Shown piece by piece: positions 21,583-32,863 of a DNA stretch of 64,000 nt. The stretch is taken from the NCBI GenBank assembly GCA_021401465.1, contig JADDMT010000042.1, positions 212,210 to 276,209 of the forward strand, written 5' to 3'. Both the position numbers and the translations under genes were made by a program. How positions within the stretch are numbered: the first letter of the stretch is position 1; the number at the start of each line of letters is the position of its first letter. Origin of the DNA: Teratosphaeria epicoccoides (taxonomy: Eukaryota > Ascomycota > Dothideomycetes > Mycosphaerellales > Teratosphaeriaceae). Under the pieces are notes generated by a model, which was given only the letters and a program-made list of their open reading frames with translations, did not search any database and was not told the origin of the DNA.

Positions 21583-24500
21583 ATGGCGGAGGTAGCGAAC
21601 AAGATCGAGTGAGTGTTTGCTTGTTCTTCTACCTTGCAGTATGAGCTACTGACAGTTGCCAGCGAGCTAGAGCGCCTCGAAGACGAGGTTCATTGGTTTT
21701 GCCCACGATGCGACAACGATAGCGGCTACTACTATGACGAAGACTCCTTAGACATTCTTGACACGGAGTCATCCGAAGAGAAAGAGAGACGGCATGAGCG
21801 GATACGAGAGGCAGAGGAGCGGCGGCAGCGCGTCCTGGATGCTTGCCAGATCATCGCCTTCAATGGCGACGATGCAGCGCCATACCAAGCAAAACTCAAG
21901 AATGGACTTAAGAAACAGCTTGTGCGGTGCGAGATTTGCGTGCGCGAGTATCACCGAGCCCGCGCATTGCTTCAGGCTCAATTGGATGAGCAGTATCAGA
22001 GCAAGGAGGTTGCCATGTTCATGAACGCATTCGATAAGATGAACATCAGCCGCATTGGCGCCGGCCTTGACAGCATGACTGCTACCCTGCTCAGCATACC
22101 AGAAGACAAACGGAGCATCGCCTCCAGCGGCGACGTGGGAATGTATGCTCTCTTCGAGGCGCTCAACTGTGACCCGCTCTTGCAGAACGAGGAAGTTCTG
22201 CACCGATTCTTCGATAAACCATTTGGCCTTGTGCAAACGAAGAAGAAGGTCAAGCTACCCAGCTACACACCTGGCACGTCTGCATTTCTGTTCTCGCGCA
22301 ATGAGCAGAGACGAGCATGGGCCATGCGCAACTTTACTGGCATCAAACGCGACTTAACCTCAACCGAATTTGACCATGGCGTAAGGCAATATATTAAATT
22401 GGCTGCTGCGCGCGTGGATGTTGTTCAGATTGAACCAGGCTTCCTCCCAATCTTCTGGAAAGCGATTCGCATCATCTTGAGCAAGTGCAACAGGCAGCTC
22501 ATCGTCGACAATATCCGGCCAATGGAAACCAACATTTATACCCTGGCCATGGAGCACTGGCAGCTGGACGAAGACCACTATGGTGACATGGTTGCATGTT
22601 ACTGCATGCTGCTTGATCTTAATCCGTCCGACTTCTGGGAAGCAATGAGTGGCATCAACACACCGACGGTAGCCGAAGCCATACTCAACAGTCCAAGGCT
22701 CAAGTATCTGCTCACAGAGAGGATCCAGACAGAAGCTCCCGACCTGCGCGGCAAGCTTGCCTGGATCAAGCCATTCTTGCGGTCCATCAAGCCCGCAAAT
22801 CTCTTGCCTCCAGTACGAACCATCCTCGACCATTTGCTCAGCCCGACCAAATTTCAGAATAGGTCAACCTACTCTGATCATGCCAGAGATGTGGCATGGC
22901 AAGTCGGAATCGAGACGACTCTAGAGGCTTTGAATTTGGTAAAGGCCCTCAAGAGCGGCCCAACGATCACGCATATGCTAGAGTTTATCGCACATGACTA
23001 CATTCAGTACATCATGCAGGAGCTTGATGACATCCAAAACAAGACTGAAAACAGGATCGACACAACGGATCAGCACTGCCTGGACCTGGTCGAAATGCTA
23101 CTGGCTCTTGACGTTCTTGCGTTGCAGCATGGTCGCGACATCCTTGCCAAGACGAAGGCGTTGGATTATGAGATTGGCGTCACTAGCCTGCAGACTTGGA
23201 AACTCGTGCTGCGCCGGCTCAAGCCTGGGCACGCGCTGCTGCCTACATCGATTGCTGCCGGTGTCGCAGGTGTCCTGCCACTTGAGAAGTTCACGACTCG
23301 ACAGGTCGACCTCGCACGCAAGCAGAGCGAGGCTTGGAATAACGCTTTTAACAGGATTACGAGATACATCAGCGTTGATTTCCTAGAGAGGCTTGAAAGC
23401 TTCCTCCCTGATCAGCTGGTAGAGCTTTATATGGAGCAAAAGGCTGCACGTGGTCTGGTTGCTCTGCTTTTCAGTGGCGAAGCAGCAATACATCAAGCCA
23501 CCTTGAGCATTCTCAAGATCATGACCAGCGAGGATGGCAGGAGAAATACTCTGATGCACCTCGCAGGAGCCTTCTTCAGCAACACGCTCACGTCAGTAGC
23601 CGAAGCAGAGAAGGCAATCTACAAGGCGGAGGTCTTCGCCCCCTGTTCAATATCTCTCAAGCTCTGCACAGATCTGTTCGGCTGCCTGTGCGACAGCGAG
23701 GACGGTCTCCTTCGGTCAAAGACACTCAGGCAAGATGAACTGCAATCTCTGGAGCAGTTCTGGCAAATGACGTGGACACTGCTGGAAATGATCTTTGGCA
23801 AGACTGAAGCGTGGAGCAACCTGGGCCATGACAAGCAGATGATGCAGGAGTTTTGCCGAGAGACGATGGACTTTGCAGATTACGTGTTTGACCAATACAG
23901 TATCATTGCCTCGACGCTGCAAGCGGGCGACCAAGACGGCAGCAGTAGGCGGTCAATCGGCAAGAATCTGCTCAGATTCCCTGCTAATGCTTTCGTCTCA
24001 ATTGCGAAATGGCTGCGCTTGCGCGACGAGTGGCTCATCAACAAAGCCGTGTCACTCACGTCAAAAATGCTTGCGCGGCTGCAGGAAGTGGGCATCACGG
24101 TCGACGAGAAGGCCGCTAAATTCATTGAGGATGTCGTCACGAGCACGGACAAAGTACAAAAAGTCAAGACGAAGTTGTCCGGGCAGCAAAAGGCAATGCT
24201 GCAGAGAGCGCTTGAAAAGCATACCGGTACGAGCATAGATGATGTCGTCGAGATTGACGGCAGCAGTTTTGCAGCCGGGAGGAAGCGGTCGACATTGGGG
24301 CAATGGACGTCTTCCAATCCTAGTAGCGGCATAAGCACGCCTGTGGCCGGGCAGAAGCCTTCAAGGCCTGGGACGCTTGACTTGGACGCGTGGGCTGCGA
24401 ATGGCGAGGCCAACAAGCAAAGGCGGCGCGAAGAGGGCATGTCCGACAAGGCATTTGCAGACCTCATGGGGGGCAGGGGCCCAGGCCAAGAAGCGCTCAA

Positions 24501-27500
24501 GGCAATGCAGGCTCGCAAGCCATCTGCACCAGTGAAGACAGCAGTTCACAAGAAGGCGGACAGTAACAACTTCTTGTTGAAGCGCAAGCAAGAGCAAGAG
24601 GCTCAGGCGAAGGCAAAGGCTGAGTCGCTTGCGAAGATGAAGCTGGGCGCTGGCAGTGGCCTCGCAGGGCTCGGCGATCTAGGAAAGGATCATACGCTCA
24701 AAGGTCAGAATCTAATGCTCTCTTCCGATGAAGAGAGCAGCGACAGCGACGACGAACTGGACGAGAACCTGTTCGGGCCACAAGGTCCCAAGAAGCAGAA
24801 GAGGCCCGAGCTGGAGACTGCTGGTCTCAGACCCGAGGTTAGGAAGGGTCCAGTGCGCATCCAAAGGACTGCAAGGACCTTGAAGGATATGCGCGCTCGT
24901 CTTGCGCCTGATCTTCAGCCCCTGCACAAGGTCATCTTGAAGTGGGATTTCTTCCATGAAGGCGACTACCCTCCAGGCTCACAGACGCACGTCTTCAAGG
25001 GCGTGCAGAACTCATACCTAGATCCCATTTCATATCAAGACACCTTTGAGCCGCTCTTGACGCTCGAGGCGTGGCAGGGTATGATCAGAGCTCGGGAGGA
25101 GAATACCAGCAAGCCGTACCCTGTCAAGGTGCAAAATCGAAGCAATGTCGACAACTTCATTGAGATTTCGACGATTGTTGATCATACCCAGAACCGAGAA
25201 TGGCAGCTGAGTGAAGGCGATGTGGTCTTGCTTTCGAAGGCACAGAGGCCAGCGGAGGATAAGGAGTCGCCACATTGCCTCGCTCGTATCAGCAAGATGA
25301 AAAGGCAGAAGGCCCATATCGAAGTCGTATATCAGCTAATGCCTGGTACCGGCCTTGCGTCAACTCTCACCATGCAAGCCGCAGTCTGGGGTGTCAAAGT
25401 CCAGAGCATCACGCCCCTGGAGCGGGAGTATGGTGCTTTGCAGGCACTGCAGTACTATGACCTTTGCAACCAAATTATCAGGGCTGCACCTTCGAGACGC
25501 ATCAACTTCTCGGAGAAGCAGGTTGCGTCTGCTCAAGATACGTGGAATGTCAACCACGCTCAGGCTGAAGCCATCAATGCGGCATTGGAGAATGAGGGCT
25601 TCAGCTTGATTCAAGGTCCGCCAGGCTCTGGTAAGACGAAGACTATAGTCGCGATAGTAGGCGGTCTACTAACGCAGACACTTGCTGCGAGCTCGCTCGG
25701 TGCAACGAAGATTTCGATGCCGAAAGCTGCGAGCAGGAATGTTATAGGTGCGGAAGGTGCGAGCAAGAAATTGCTGGTCTGTGCGCCTTCCAACGCGGCT
25801 GTTGACGAGCTGGTCATGCGTCTCAAGGAAGGTGTGAAGACTCAAAATGGCAGGCACTACCCACTGAATGTTGTGCGGATTGGCCGTAGCGAAGCAATCA
25901 ACCAGCAAGTAAAGGATGTCACGATGGAAGAACTCGTTGCGAAGCGGACGGGTGGCAACAACAATGATGAGCAGATGCGTCAGAAGAACCAGGAGTTGTT
26001 CAAAGAGCACTCGAGAGTCTCTGCCCAACTTCGAGAGCTGCAGGACAAGAAATCAAATGGTGGGATCAAGGGGCCAGAGCTTTCGAAACTGGATGAAGAA
26101 CTTATCAGCCTGAGACGAAGGAAGAATGAGCTAGGCGTGCGCATCGACAATGTCAAAGACAACGAGCGAAATGCTGGACGCGAAGCCGAGTTGACGAAGA
26201 AGAGGGCCCAACAGGCGGTTCTAGACGAAGCACACGTCATCTGCGCCACGCTCTCTGGTTCCGGACATGACATGTTCCAGTCGCTGAACATCGAATTCGA
26301 GACCGTGATCATTGATGAAGCAGCGCAGTGTGTGGAAATGAGCTCGCTAATCCCACTGAAGTACGGCTGTGTCAAGTGCATCATGGTTGGTGACCCCAAG
26401 CAGTTACCACCCACCGTCTTCTCGAAAGAGGCCGCAAAGTTCCAGTACGAGCAGTCACTCTTCGTACGTATGCAGCGCAACTTCGAGGAGGGGGTCTATC
26501 TGCTCGACACACAATATCGAATGCATCCTGAGATCAGCGTATTCCCAAGCAGAACTTTCTATGACGGTCTGTTGAAGGACGGAGAGGGAATGGCCGGGCT
26601 AAGAGTGAGGCCGTGGCATAGGAATGCTCTCTTGGCTCCATATCGCTTCTTTGACGTTGTTGGTCAGCAGAAGAGCGCTGGCCATTCTCTGATCAATATT
26701 GCGGAGATTGAGATTGCAATGATGCTCTACGACCGCTTGACGGCAGACTTCAAGACCTACGATTATGCTGGCCGTATTGGCATCATCACGCCGTACAAGT
26801 CACAACTTCGCAGGCTAAAGGAGACCTTCTCACAACGGTATGGCAATGAGGTATTCGACATCATCGATTTCAACACCACAGACGCTTTCCAAGGTCGTGA
26901 GAGCGACATTATCATCTTCTCTTGTGTGCGTGCGTCGCCTGCAGGTGGCATTGGGTTCTTGCAAGACATTCGCCGCATGAATGTTGGTCTGACGCGCGCG
27001 AAGTCGAGCTTGTGGGTGCTTGGTAACTCAGAGAGCTTGGTTCGCGGGCACTTCTGGAGGAAGCTGGTCGAGGATGCAAAGTTAAGGGATGCTTATACAT
27101 CCGGTGATCTGAAAGGCATGCTGAAGAAGCCGAGCTCTGCCTTCCCTGCGGCCGACAAGAAAGATATCAGTATGTACGATGTGAGCTCGCACGTCACGCA
27201 GATGACGGGTACAGGCACGAATGGCGGGGCTAAGGAGACGCAAGGGCGTCCGTCAGAAGATGTGCCGACGGCACGCAAGCCGGCTACGTCGAGTGTGACA
27301 GATGATACAGGTGACCGCATGGAGGGCGTCAGCTATCGCTTCCAGGATCGTGTGGCAGGCTCGAAGAAGCGGGCAGCTGCTGATGACACCGATGACAGAC
27401 GTCGCGCGCCGTCACTGGCGGTGTCACGTACGGGAGAATCCGACGGCGATGGAGACGCTGAGATGGAGGACGCTGGCGAGCAAGGTAGCGATGTCGAGCA

Positions 27501-27798
27501 GCAGCAAGCACAAGCGCGTAGTGTTACTGTCACGCCTCTAAAAGGTAACGGCAGCAACAGCACAGCAGTCGACGACGGCAGCGTCGTAGCAGGACAGATG
27601 GATGGCGCTCGCTCCCGGGCTGAAACACCACTTCTCAACGTCAATCTTGGGGCAGGTAGCGCAGGATCGGCAAAGCGGATCAATGGGCCTCCCGTCATTG
27701 CTAGGGGCGCTGGTGGGGTGGCTCCTGCGGCGCCTGCTATGAAGAAGAGGCCGGCGGCTAGTCCCTTCATTCAAAAGAAGCCTAAGCCTAAGCGGTAG
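21583..27798 (+). CDS. sen1: Sen1-type RNA/DNA helicase
   Basis: Exons 21583-21608 and 21663-27798 give 2053 aa. The ATG exon encodes MAEVANKI and splices (GTGAGT donor, CTACTGAC branch, 54-nt intron) to DELERLEDEVHWFCPRC. Residues to about 900 form the helical Sen1 N-terminal region, followed by a charged linker. The superfamily 1B helicase core starts near residue 1250: Walker A GPPGSGKTKT (about 25615), DEAAQ (about 26314), GDPKQLPPTVF, DTQYRMHPEIS and the motif VI stretch MNVGLTRAKSSLWVLG. The tail is disordered and ends in basic KKRPAASPFIQKKPKPKR, a probable nuclear signal. In yeast, Sen1 terminates non-coding RNA transcription and resolves R-loops in the nucleus. Length is close to yeast Sen1 and all core motifs are intact. 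Confidence 0.95.
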
Positions 27799-29276
27799 CG
27801 ATGCTTGGTGAGCGCTGGTGACAAAGAACGGATGTGTGTCTCAGCAGTGGTCAGCCACGGGAGGAAGGATGTTATTAAAGATTAGGCTCGGAAGACAGAC
27901 GGACGGGCCTGAGGATTCCGGCTTTTCGGAAAGCTTTCTCATACGGCAGAGCGTTCTAGCGGCATTGAAGGTGCAGAGGGGTTGGCTGAGGAACGCGATC
28001 ATCGGATCGTTCGCGTTGGATGTCTCCCTCGCGTGGTACGACGTCAAACTTACTCATAGGGCTTAGATATCTACTGACTGGTGCGTGGACCCCGTGATGC
28101 ACACGCTTGCTGTGGCTCGACAACATCCAGGTTTTGGGCCTTTGAGACAGGAGTCATGGTAGGAGGTAGCAGTGGCGTCGGACGCGTTGGACACCGAGTG
28201 TTGCCACGCAGTGTCGACAACGGCGAGGTACAGCAGGAGCCCACCGATTCTGACATGCCGTAGCACGCATGCGTCTTGGCTGCACCCTGACGCTTTCAAC
28301 CTCATTTTCGTGCCACGTCGTTGAGCTGTGCCGACCCTTCGGCGACCCACATAGGCATTGGATTGTGCGCGCTTCGCTTGGCACGAGAAATAGATTGCAA
28401 CAGTGCTATTGCAGCGGCGTGCTGCATACACCAAGTTTTCGTGCCGGACGCACCCGCCACCCCTGTTTCAGCTGGATGTGCTGCCTCATGCTGTGCGACG
28501 TGAGCCTGCAGATCGCAGCAGAGAAGACGGATGGACCCACTCGTGGTCGTGAGAACAGGTCCCTTACCTGATCTCTCTCATGCGGCGCGTCGAACTGGAA
28601 GGGAAAGTGCCGTGCGCGCCCGTGACCCGGTCCAGTCGTTGCGGTGCCCTGCCTGGTATTTGCGATGATGTCCCGAACAGGATCTTCGAGCGCCAACGAT
28701 ATCGGGATCCTGTTTGAGACAACTCATCACTCGGTGCATGCCCACCCACACACACCCGCACACACACACACACAGACTGGAGCGAGAAAGCTCTTGTGTG
28801 CCGCAAGTACCAATCTTGAATCCGGCGCCGACTACCGCACAACTTGCTCACACGATTGGGTGACCCGCCACGATCTGCTGGTCCATCTGCTGCAGCCGCG
28901 GGGAGCAGTACGTCGTGATACCATCTTCTGCCAGGGCGTCTTCCGCTGCCTCAGTAGCCCTTTCCTTGCGGATCTGTGGTGCTTTGCTTGGTGAGCTGTG
29001 TTATGTGTCTATTTACTCTTCATCTGCGTGGTACTTGGGTACAAGTGCACTACTCCTGTCGGTCATCCTTCTACCCTTCCATCCCCCCCAATCCACATAC
29101 ATTCCTCCTTTGCTTTCGTCTCCTGTCCTTTTCCTACTTCTGTTACCATACCCGAGGCGCTCGGGACACCCCGCCCAGACCACTCACGGGTACCAGGAAG
29201 CTCTACGCATGATCGTCTGACGCTGGACGGTGAGTGGTCTCATACTTCCGAACCCCATGATGCTTTATCTGAAGCA
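27799..29276. other. Intergenic with a CA microsatellite
   Basis: About 1.5 kb separates Sen1 from the disordered KEN-motif protein. It contains an interrupted CA repeat at 28743-28775. Short ORFs on both strands carry no domain. An upstream non-coding or short coding first exon of the next gene could lie near 29200-29240, where CGGTGAGTGG resembles a donor, but I could not join it convincingly. Confidence 0.5.
28743..28775. repeat. CA dinucleotide microsatellite
   Basis: An interrupted run of CA dinucleotides, broken by CCC and CCG, of about 33 nt in non-coding sequence. It is a simple repeat and a likely length-polymorphic site. Confidence 0.9.
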
Positions 29277-32150
29277 ATGTCACAGCATCGGCGCACGCAT
29301 CTGTCGAAGATTCCGTATCCAATGCAGCCTGCCGGGCTGCACCGCCGGCACCCTGCTCCCTCATTCGTCAATCACACGCCGAAAGTCTTCGAGATAACGT
29401 CTCCATTGTACCCCTCTCAATCTCCAGAGATGCGCAGCACGCATGGTTGCTTGGCTCTCGACGATGGATCCTACTATAGGAACGCCATCATGGGTATAGC
29501 TTCCTCGATGCTTCCTTCTGGTGCCGTCGAGCGGAACATTCGAGACCGCAAGCCGACCAACAGTGACAGCTCCATCCAAGTCGATGAGGAGCTACACCAA
29601 TCTTCCGAATTGGAGACTTCAAGACCAGAGTCTTGGGATTCCATTCATTACTCCCGAACAGACCAGGCTCCGTATCTGTTCGCTGGCGACAGGGCAGGCA
29701 GGATGATGACCTCAACCAGCGATGTCAGAATACCAAGGACCGCTCAGACGTTTGATCTTGCTTTCTTCTTGCGGACCACGGGACCTCCGGCGCCACATCG
29801 ACGACCAAGCAAGCTGGGCAGCCAGGCACGTTCTCCAACAGGACCGAAGAAGAAAGCCTTGAGGTTCCTGGGGATTGGCAAGCGAACGAGTGCTACGCCC
29901 GTGGCAGCTGCTCATCATAGGTTCGTCCCATGAAGAATTGGCTTGCAGACAATGTGCTAAGCGGGGTTCCAGACTGAACAACGTCCTTCAAGATGAGGGT
30001 GGGCTACTCCAAGACCTGCCAAACGGGGTCGAGCAGAGACAGACGTCGTCCGGTTTGGTACTCAGACACTGCTGCAAGTTGCCCAATGCTAATGAATTGA
30101 CAGGACAGAGGTATCTAGCATTGCAAGTGCCAAATGTTACGCTGCCAGAAATGAAGGAGGAACAAGACAAGGAGAATATTGCTCCACCTCGACCGTACGT
30201 CCAAATCTATTCTTGGCTGCAGCGCCGTACCGCTGACCATGTGTCAGCAACGTCGTCTACGAGTCCCAGGTTTCTGTCTCATTTGCTGACGACCTTCACT
30301 CCAACGATGTGCTCGACAACTGGCTCATGACCTTGAGCAAGGAGCCTTCACGACGTAACAGTCCAAGTCCGTCATGGGGAGATCCGGCTCATTTGACATC
30401 AGGGGAGGCACAATCGGTCCGCTTCGTTCCAGGCTCTTCACCGATACGGCCAGCAGCGTCAAATCCACCTACGCCGACACCACAATCGGCAACGTCATTG
30501 ACCGGTACTGAATACACCGATTTCAGGCCGAAGCGTTCGTTCAATACTGGCCGGGCGTTGTCGAGCCATCCAGTCCGTTCCAACTCAGCATCAACAATAC
30601 TCCCAAGAATCGCTCTTCCACACGAAGAGTTCCCAGTCAAACTGCCGGCGGCTGAGAAAGAAGTGGAGATCAGGCATCCGGCGCCACGACGGCTCGCCAG
30701 TCACCCAGTCCTCTTGCAGAGAGCGTCAAGCATTACATCGAACTTGTATCCTCGCAGCTTCTCGGACAGCCCTGGTCCACCGCCGCCGCGAAGTCCTTTG
30801 CGTCTTCGCCGCGATCCACGGACGATCGAAGACATCATCGCAAACCACGAGGGCACGGGGAAGGCATCGCCGAAACTGGCGCCAAGCATCTTACCCGTCG
30901 ATGAATATAACGAGCAGCTCCCGACCATTATGCCATCGGTCACCACTGAGTGCAGCGGACCGATCTCTAAGAATCGTAACAAGAAGCCAATGAGCCATCC
31001 GGCATATCCGGCCTCCAGGAAAGCGCGAGAAGAGAGGACCCGGACGAGGAAGTTGCGCGATAGACCATACACCGCACGGACAATCGATTCTGTCGTCAAC
31101 CCAACGCCGCCTCTACCTCCTCCGGGACGGCTGCCACATCGGCTGCGAAAGGCGAGGCCAAACATTCAAGTCCGCGTGCCAGAACTTGGTCCTGATCTTT
31201 GTCCGAAACCTCTGGTGACCAGGCAGTCTTCCTCAGCTTCGAGCACGGCAAGCTGGATGAAAGTAACGGAGACCACACGTACTCCGGTATCGCCTGTACC
31301 CTCCCAAGATGGTCTGGACGGAGAGGGCGATAAGACAGGCTACACACCGATATCACCTACAAATTCGCGAGGCAGTGACAGTGCTCACACCAGTATTGCC
31401 ATGAGTCCAAGAATGCTTGTAGCAGAGGAAGTTCCGGTGCCCAGGTCAAAGTCCCAGGCCAAGCCCGCTCGGGTGATTGTGAAAGAAGGGAAAGGTTACG
31501 CTCCACGCCCTCGATCTGCTTCGATACCGCGAAACGCTCTTAGGAGATGGAGTCGCACGAATCCACACACGCCTAGTCTGCAGACCTCGCCTCGCTCGGG
31601 TACTCCGCCGCTTGCTGGTGTACTACAAGACGACGAACAACCGGCATTGCCGTCTCAGCCGCCGAATAAAGCCTTGCCACCGACGCCTCCCGCTTCTGGA
31701 TCGGAGAAGCCAAACGCGAGGAGCAGATATGCCGAGCAAAAGAAAGAGCTCCCAATGCTCCCGACGTACGAGATTGCGCCGAAGGAGACCACGCCACCCA
31801 GGCGGAGAGACGTTGTCCAGCATGTGGCCAACCAAGCTCAGAGGAGGAGTCTGGCTATTAAGGACTCTCCTGACAAGAAGAGCACCTTGGAATCTCGCCT
31901 TGATGCACTGGAGAAGCAGAACATCATGCTATCAGCAGCTCTGATGGCTATGCTGCGAACGAATGGCAGTTTCAGTGGGCCACTGCCGACGATGGCTGAG
32001 CCGGAGAGTCCTTTGCCGATGGCCTGGGAGACACGACTTGCCAGGAGGAGCGCTGCAAGCCAGGCTGCGAGTCACGCTGCCTCGAGTAGCAATGGCAGTG
32101 CTCTGGAGATGTACATGAGCACTCGGAGAGGAAGTCAGAAGGGTCGATGA
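29277..32150 (+). CDS. Disordered Ser/Pro/Arg-rich protein of unknown function, with KEN motif
   Basis: Exons 29277-29920, 29973-30194 and 30248-32150 join in frame to 922 aa. Intron 1 (52 nt) has a weak GTTCGT donor but a TTCCAG acceptor with GCTAA upstream. Intron 2 (53 nt) has GTACGT, GCTGACC and GTCAG. No domain is recognised. The sequence is rich in Ser, Pro and Arg and probably mostly disordered, with many SP/TP sites that could be kinase targets. QDKENIAPP at the end of exon 2 is a KEN-box-like motif with the downstream proline typical of anaphase-promoting-complex degrons. Near the C-terminus a short helix, STLESRLDALEKQNIMLSA, has coiled-coil character. The first in-frame ATG is taken as start; an upstream exon is possible. 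Confidence 0.7.
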
Positions 32151-32168
32151 GTTGGTTGCATGTGCGAG

Positions 32169-32195
32169 GGGCTGTGGGCTGTGGGCTGTGGGCTG
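32169..32195. repeat. GGGCTGT heptanucleotide repeat in 3' UTR
   Basis: Three and a half copies of GGGCTGT lie in tandem 18 nt downstream of the stop codon of the disordered-protein gene. A simple repeat, probably transcribed. Confidence 0.85.
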
Positions 32196-32299
32196 AGAGC
32201 TGTGATATTAGTCAGCCCAGATTGTGACCACGCACACTTATACTTTAGTAGTAGATAATACTGTACTGCATTCTATACGTCCTTTGGACCAGCGTTCTC

Positions 32300-32825
32300 C
32301 TACATTGTCTGAGGCCCCACATCTCCACAGTCTGTCCCACTGGTCTTGGTCGGCACAATCATGCCCAACCGCAATGCCCAGTCTTCCCGACCAGTCTCCT
32401 TGATCAGCTTCCTCGCGAGATCGATCCGTCTTCCGAACTTCTCACGCTTGCCGTTCACCTCGACCAACCCGTCATACATCTTGAATTTGTCAGTGTACTG
32501 ATTAGCCAAGCCGAGCAAGCCGACTGAGCAGAATAGCAACACAAGCAGTAATAGCTTTCCTTCTTGTCGAGCATTCCCGGCAAGTGCTGCGTCGAGGTAG
32601 AAGAGCGCAAAGAGCCAACTCTCGGTGAAAGTCGGCTTGCGTAGCCACTGGCCGGACGTTATTAGCCTTCAAATCATCAACAGAGCCGGGTATCCTGATC
32701 CGGCGATCCGCAGACAGCAGTGTAAGCAAGTCGCCTTGTACGCCTGGTTCAGGCGCACCTTTCCAGCCCGTTGTGGCTCGGCGTAAGATGATGATCGCGT
32801 TGATGAGTCGAGAGATCATCAGCAT
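32300..32825 (-). CDS. Small probable membrane protein, tentative two-exon model
   Basis: Two overlapping minus-strand frames make sense only if joined. Exon 1, 32825-32742, encodes MLMISRLINAIIILRRATTG and on to EPG. Exon 2, 32647-32300, opens WLRKPTFTESWLFALFYLD, then a hydrophobic segment KLLLLVLLFCSVGLLGLANQY and a basic cytosolic-looking tail. The proposed 94-nt intron has a weak GTACAA donor, GGCTAATAAC as branch and GGCCAG as acceptor. The product would be about 143 aa with one or two membrane segments. I do not recognise the family. The alternative is a decayed gene with a frameshift near 32660. The start is uncertain because a 16-bp tandem repeat (32824-32863) overlaps it. Confidence 0.4.
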
Positions 32826-32863
32826 GCTCACGATAGCTCATGCTCACGATAGCTCATGCTCAC
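32824..32863. repeat. 16-bp tandem direct repeat
   Basis: The unit ATGCTCACGATAGCTC is repeated two and a half times. It overlaps the proposed start of the small membrane protein gene, so the 5' end of that gene may have changed by slippage. Confidence 0.9.
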
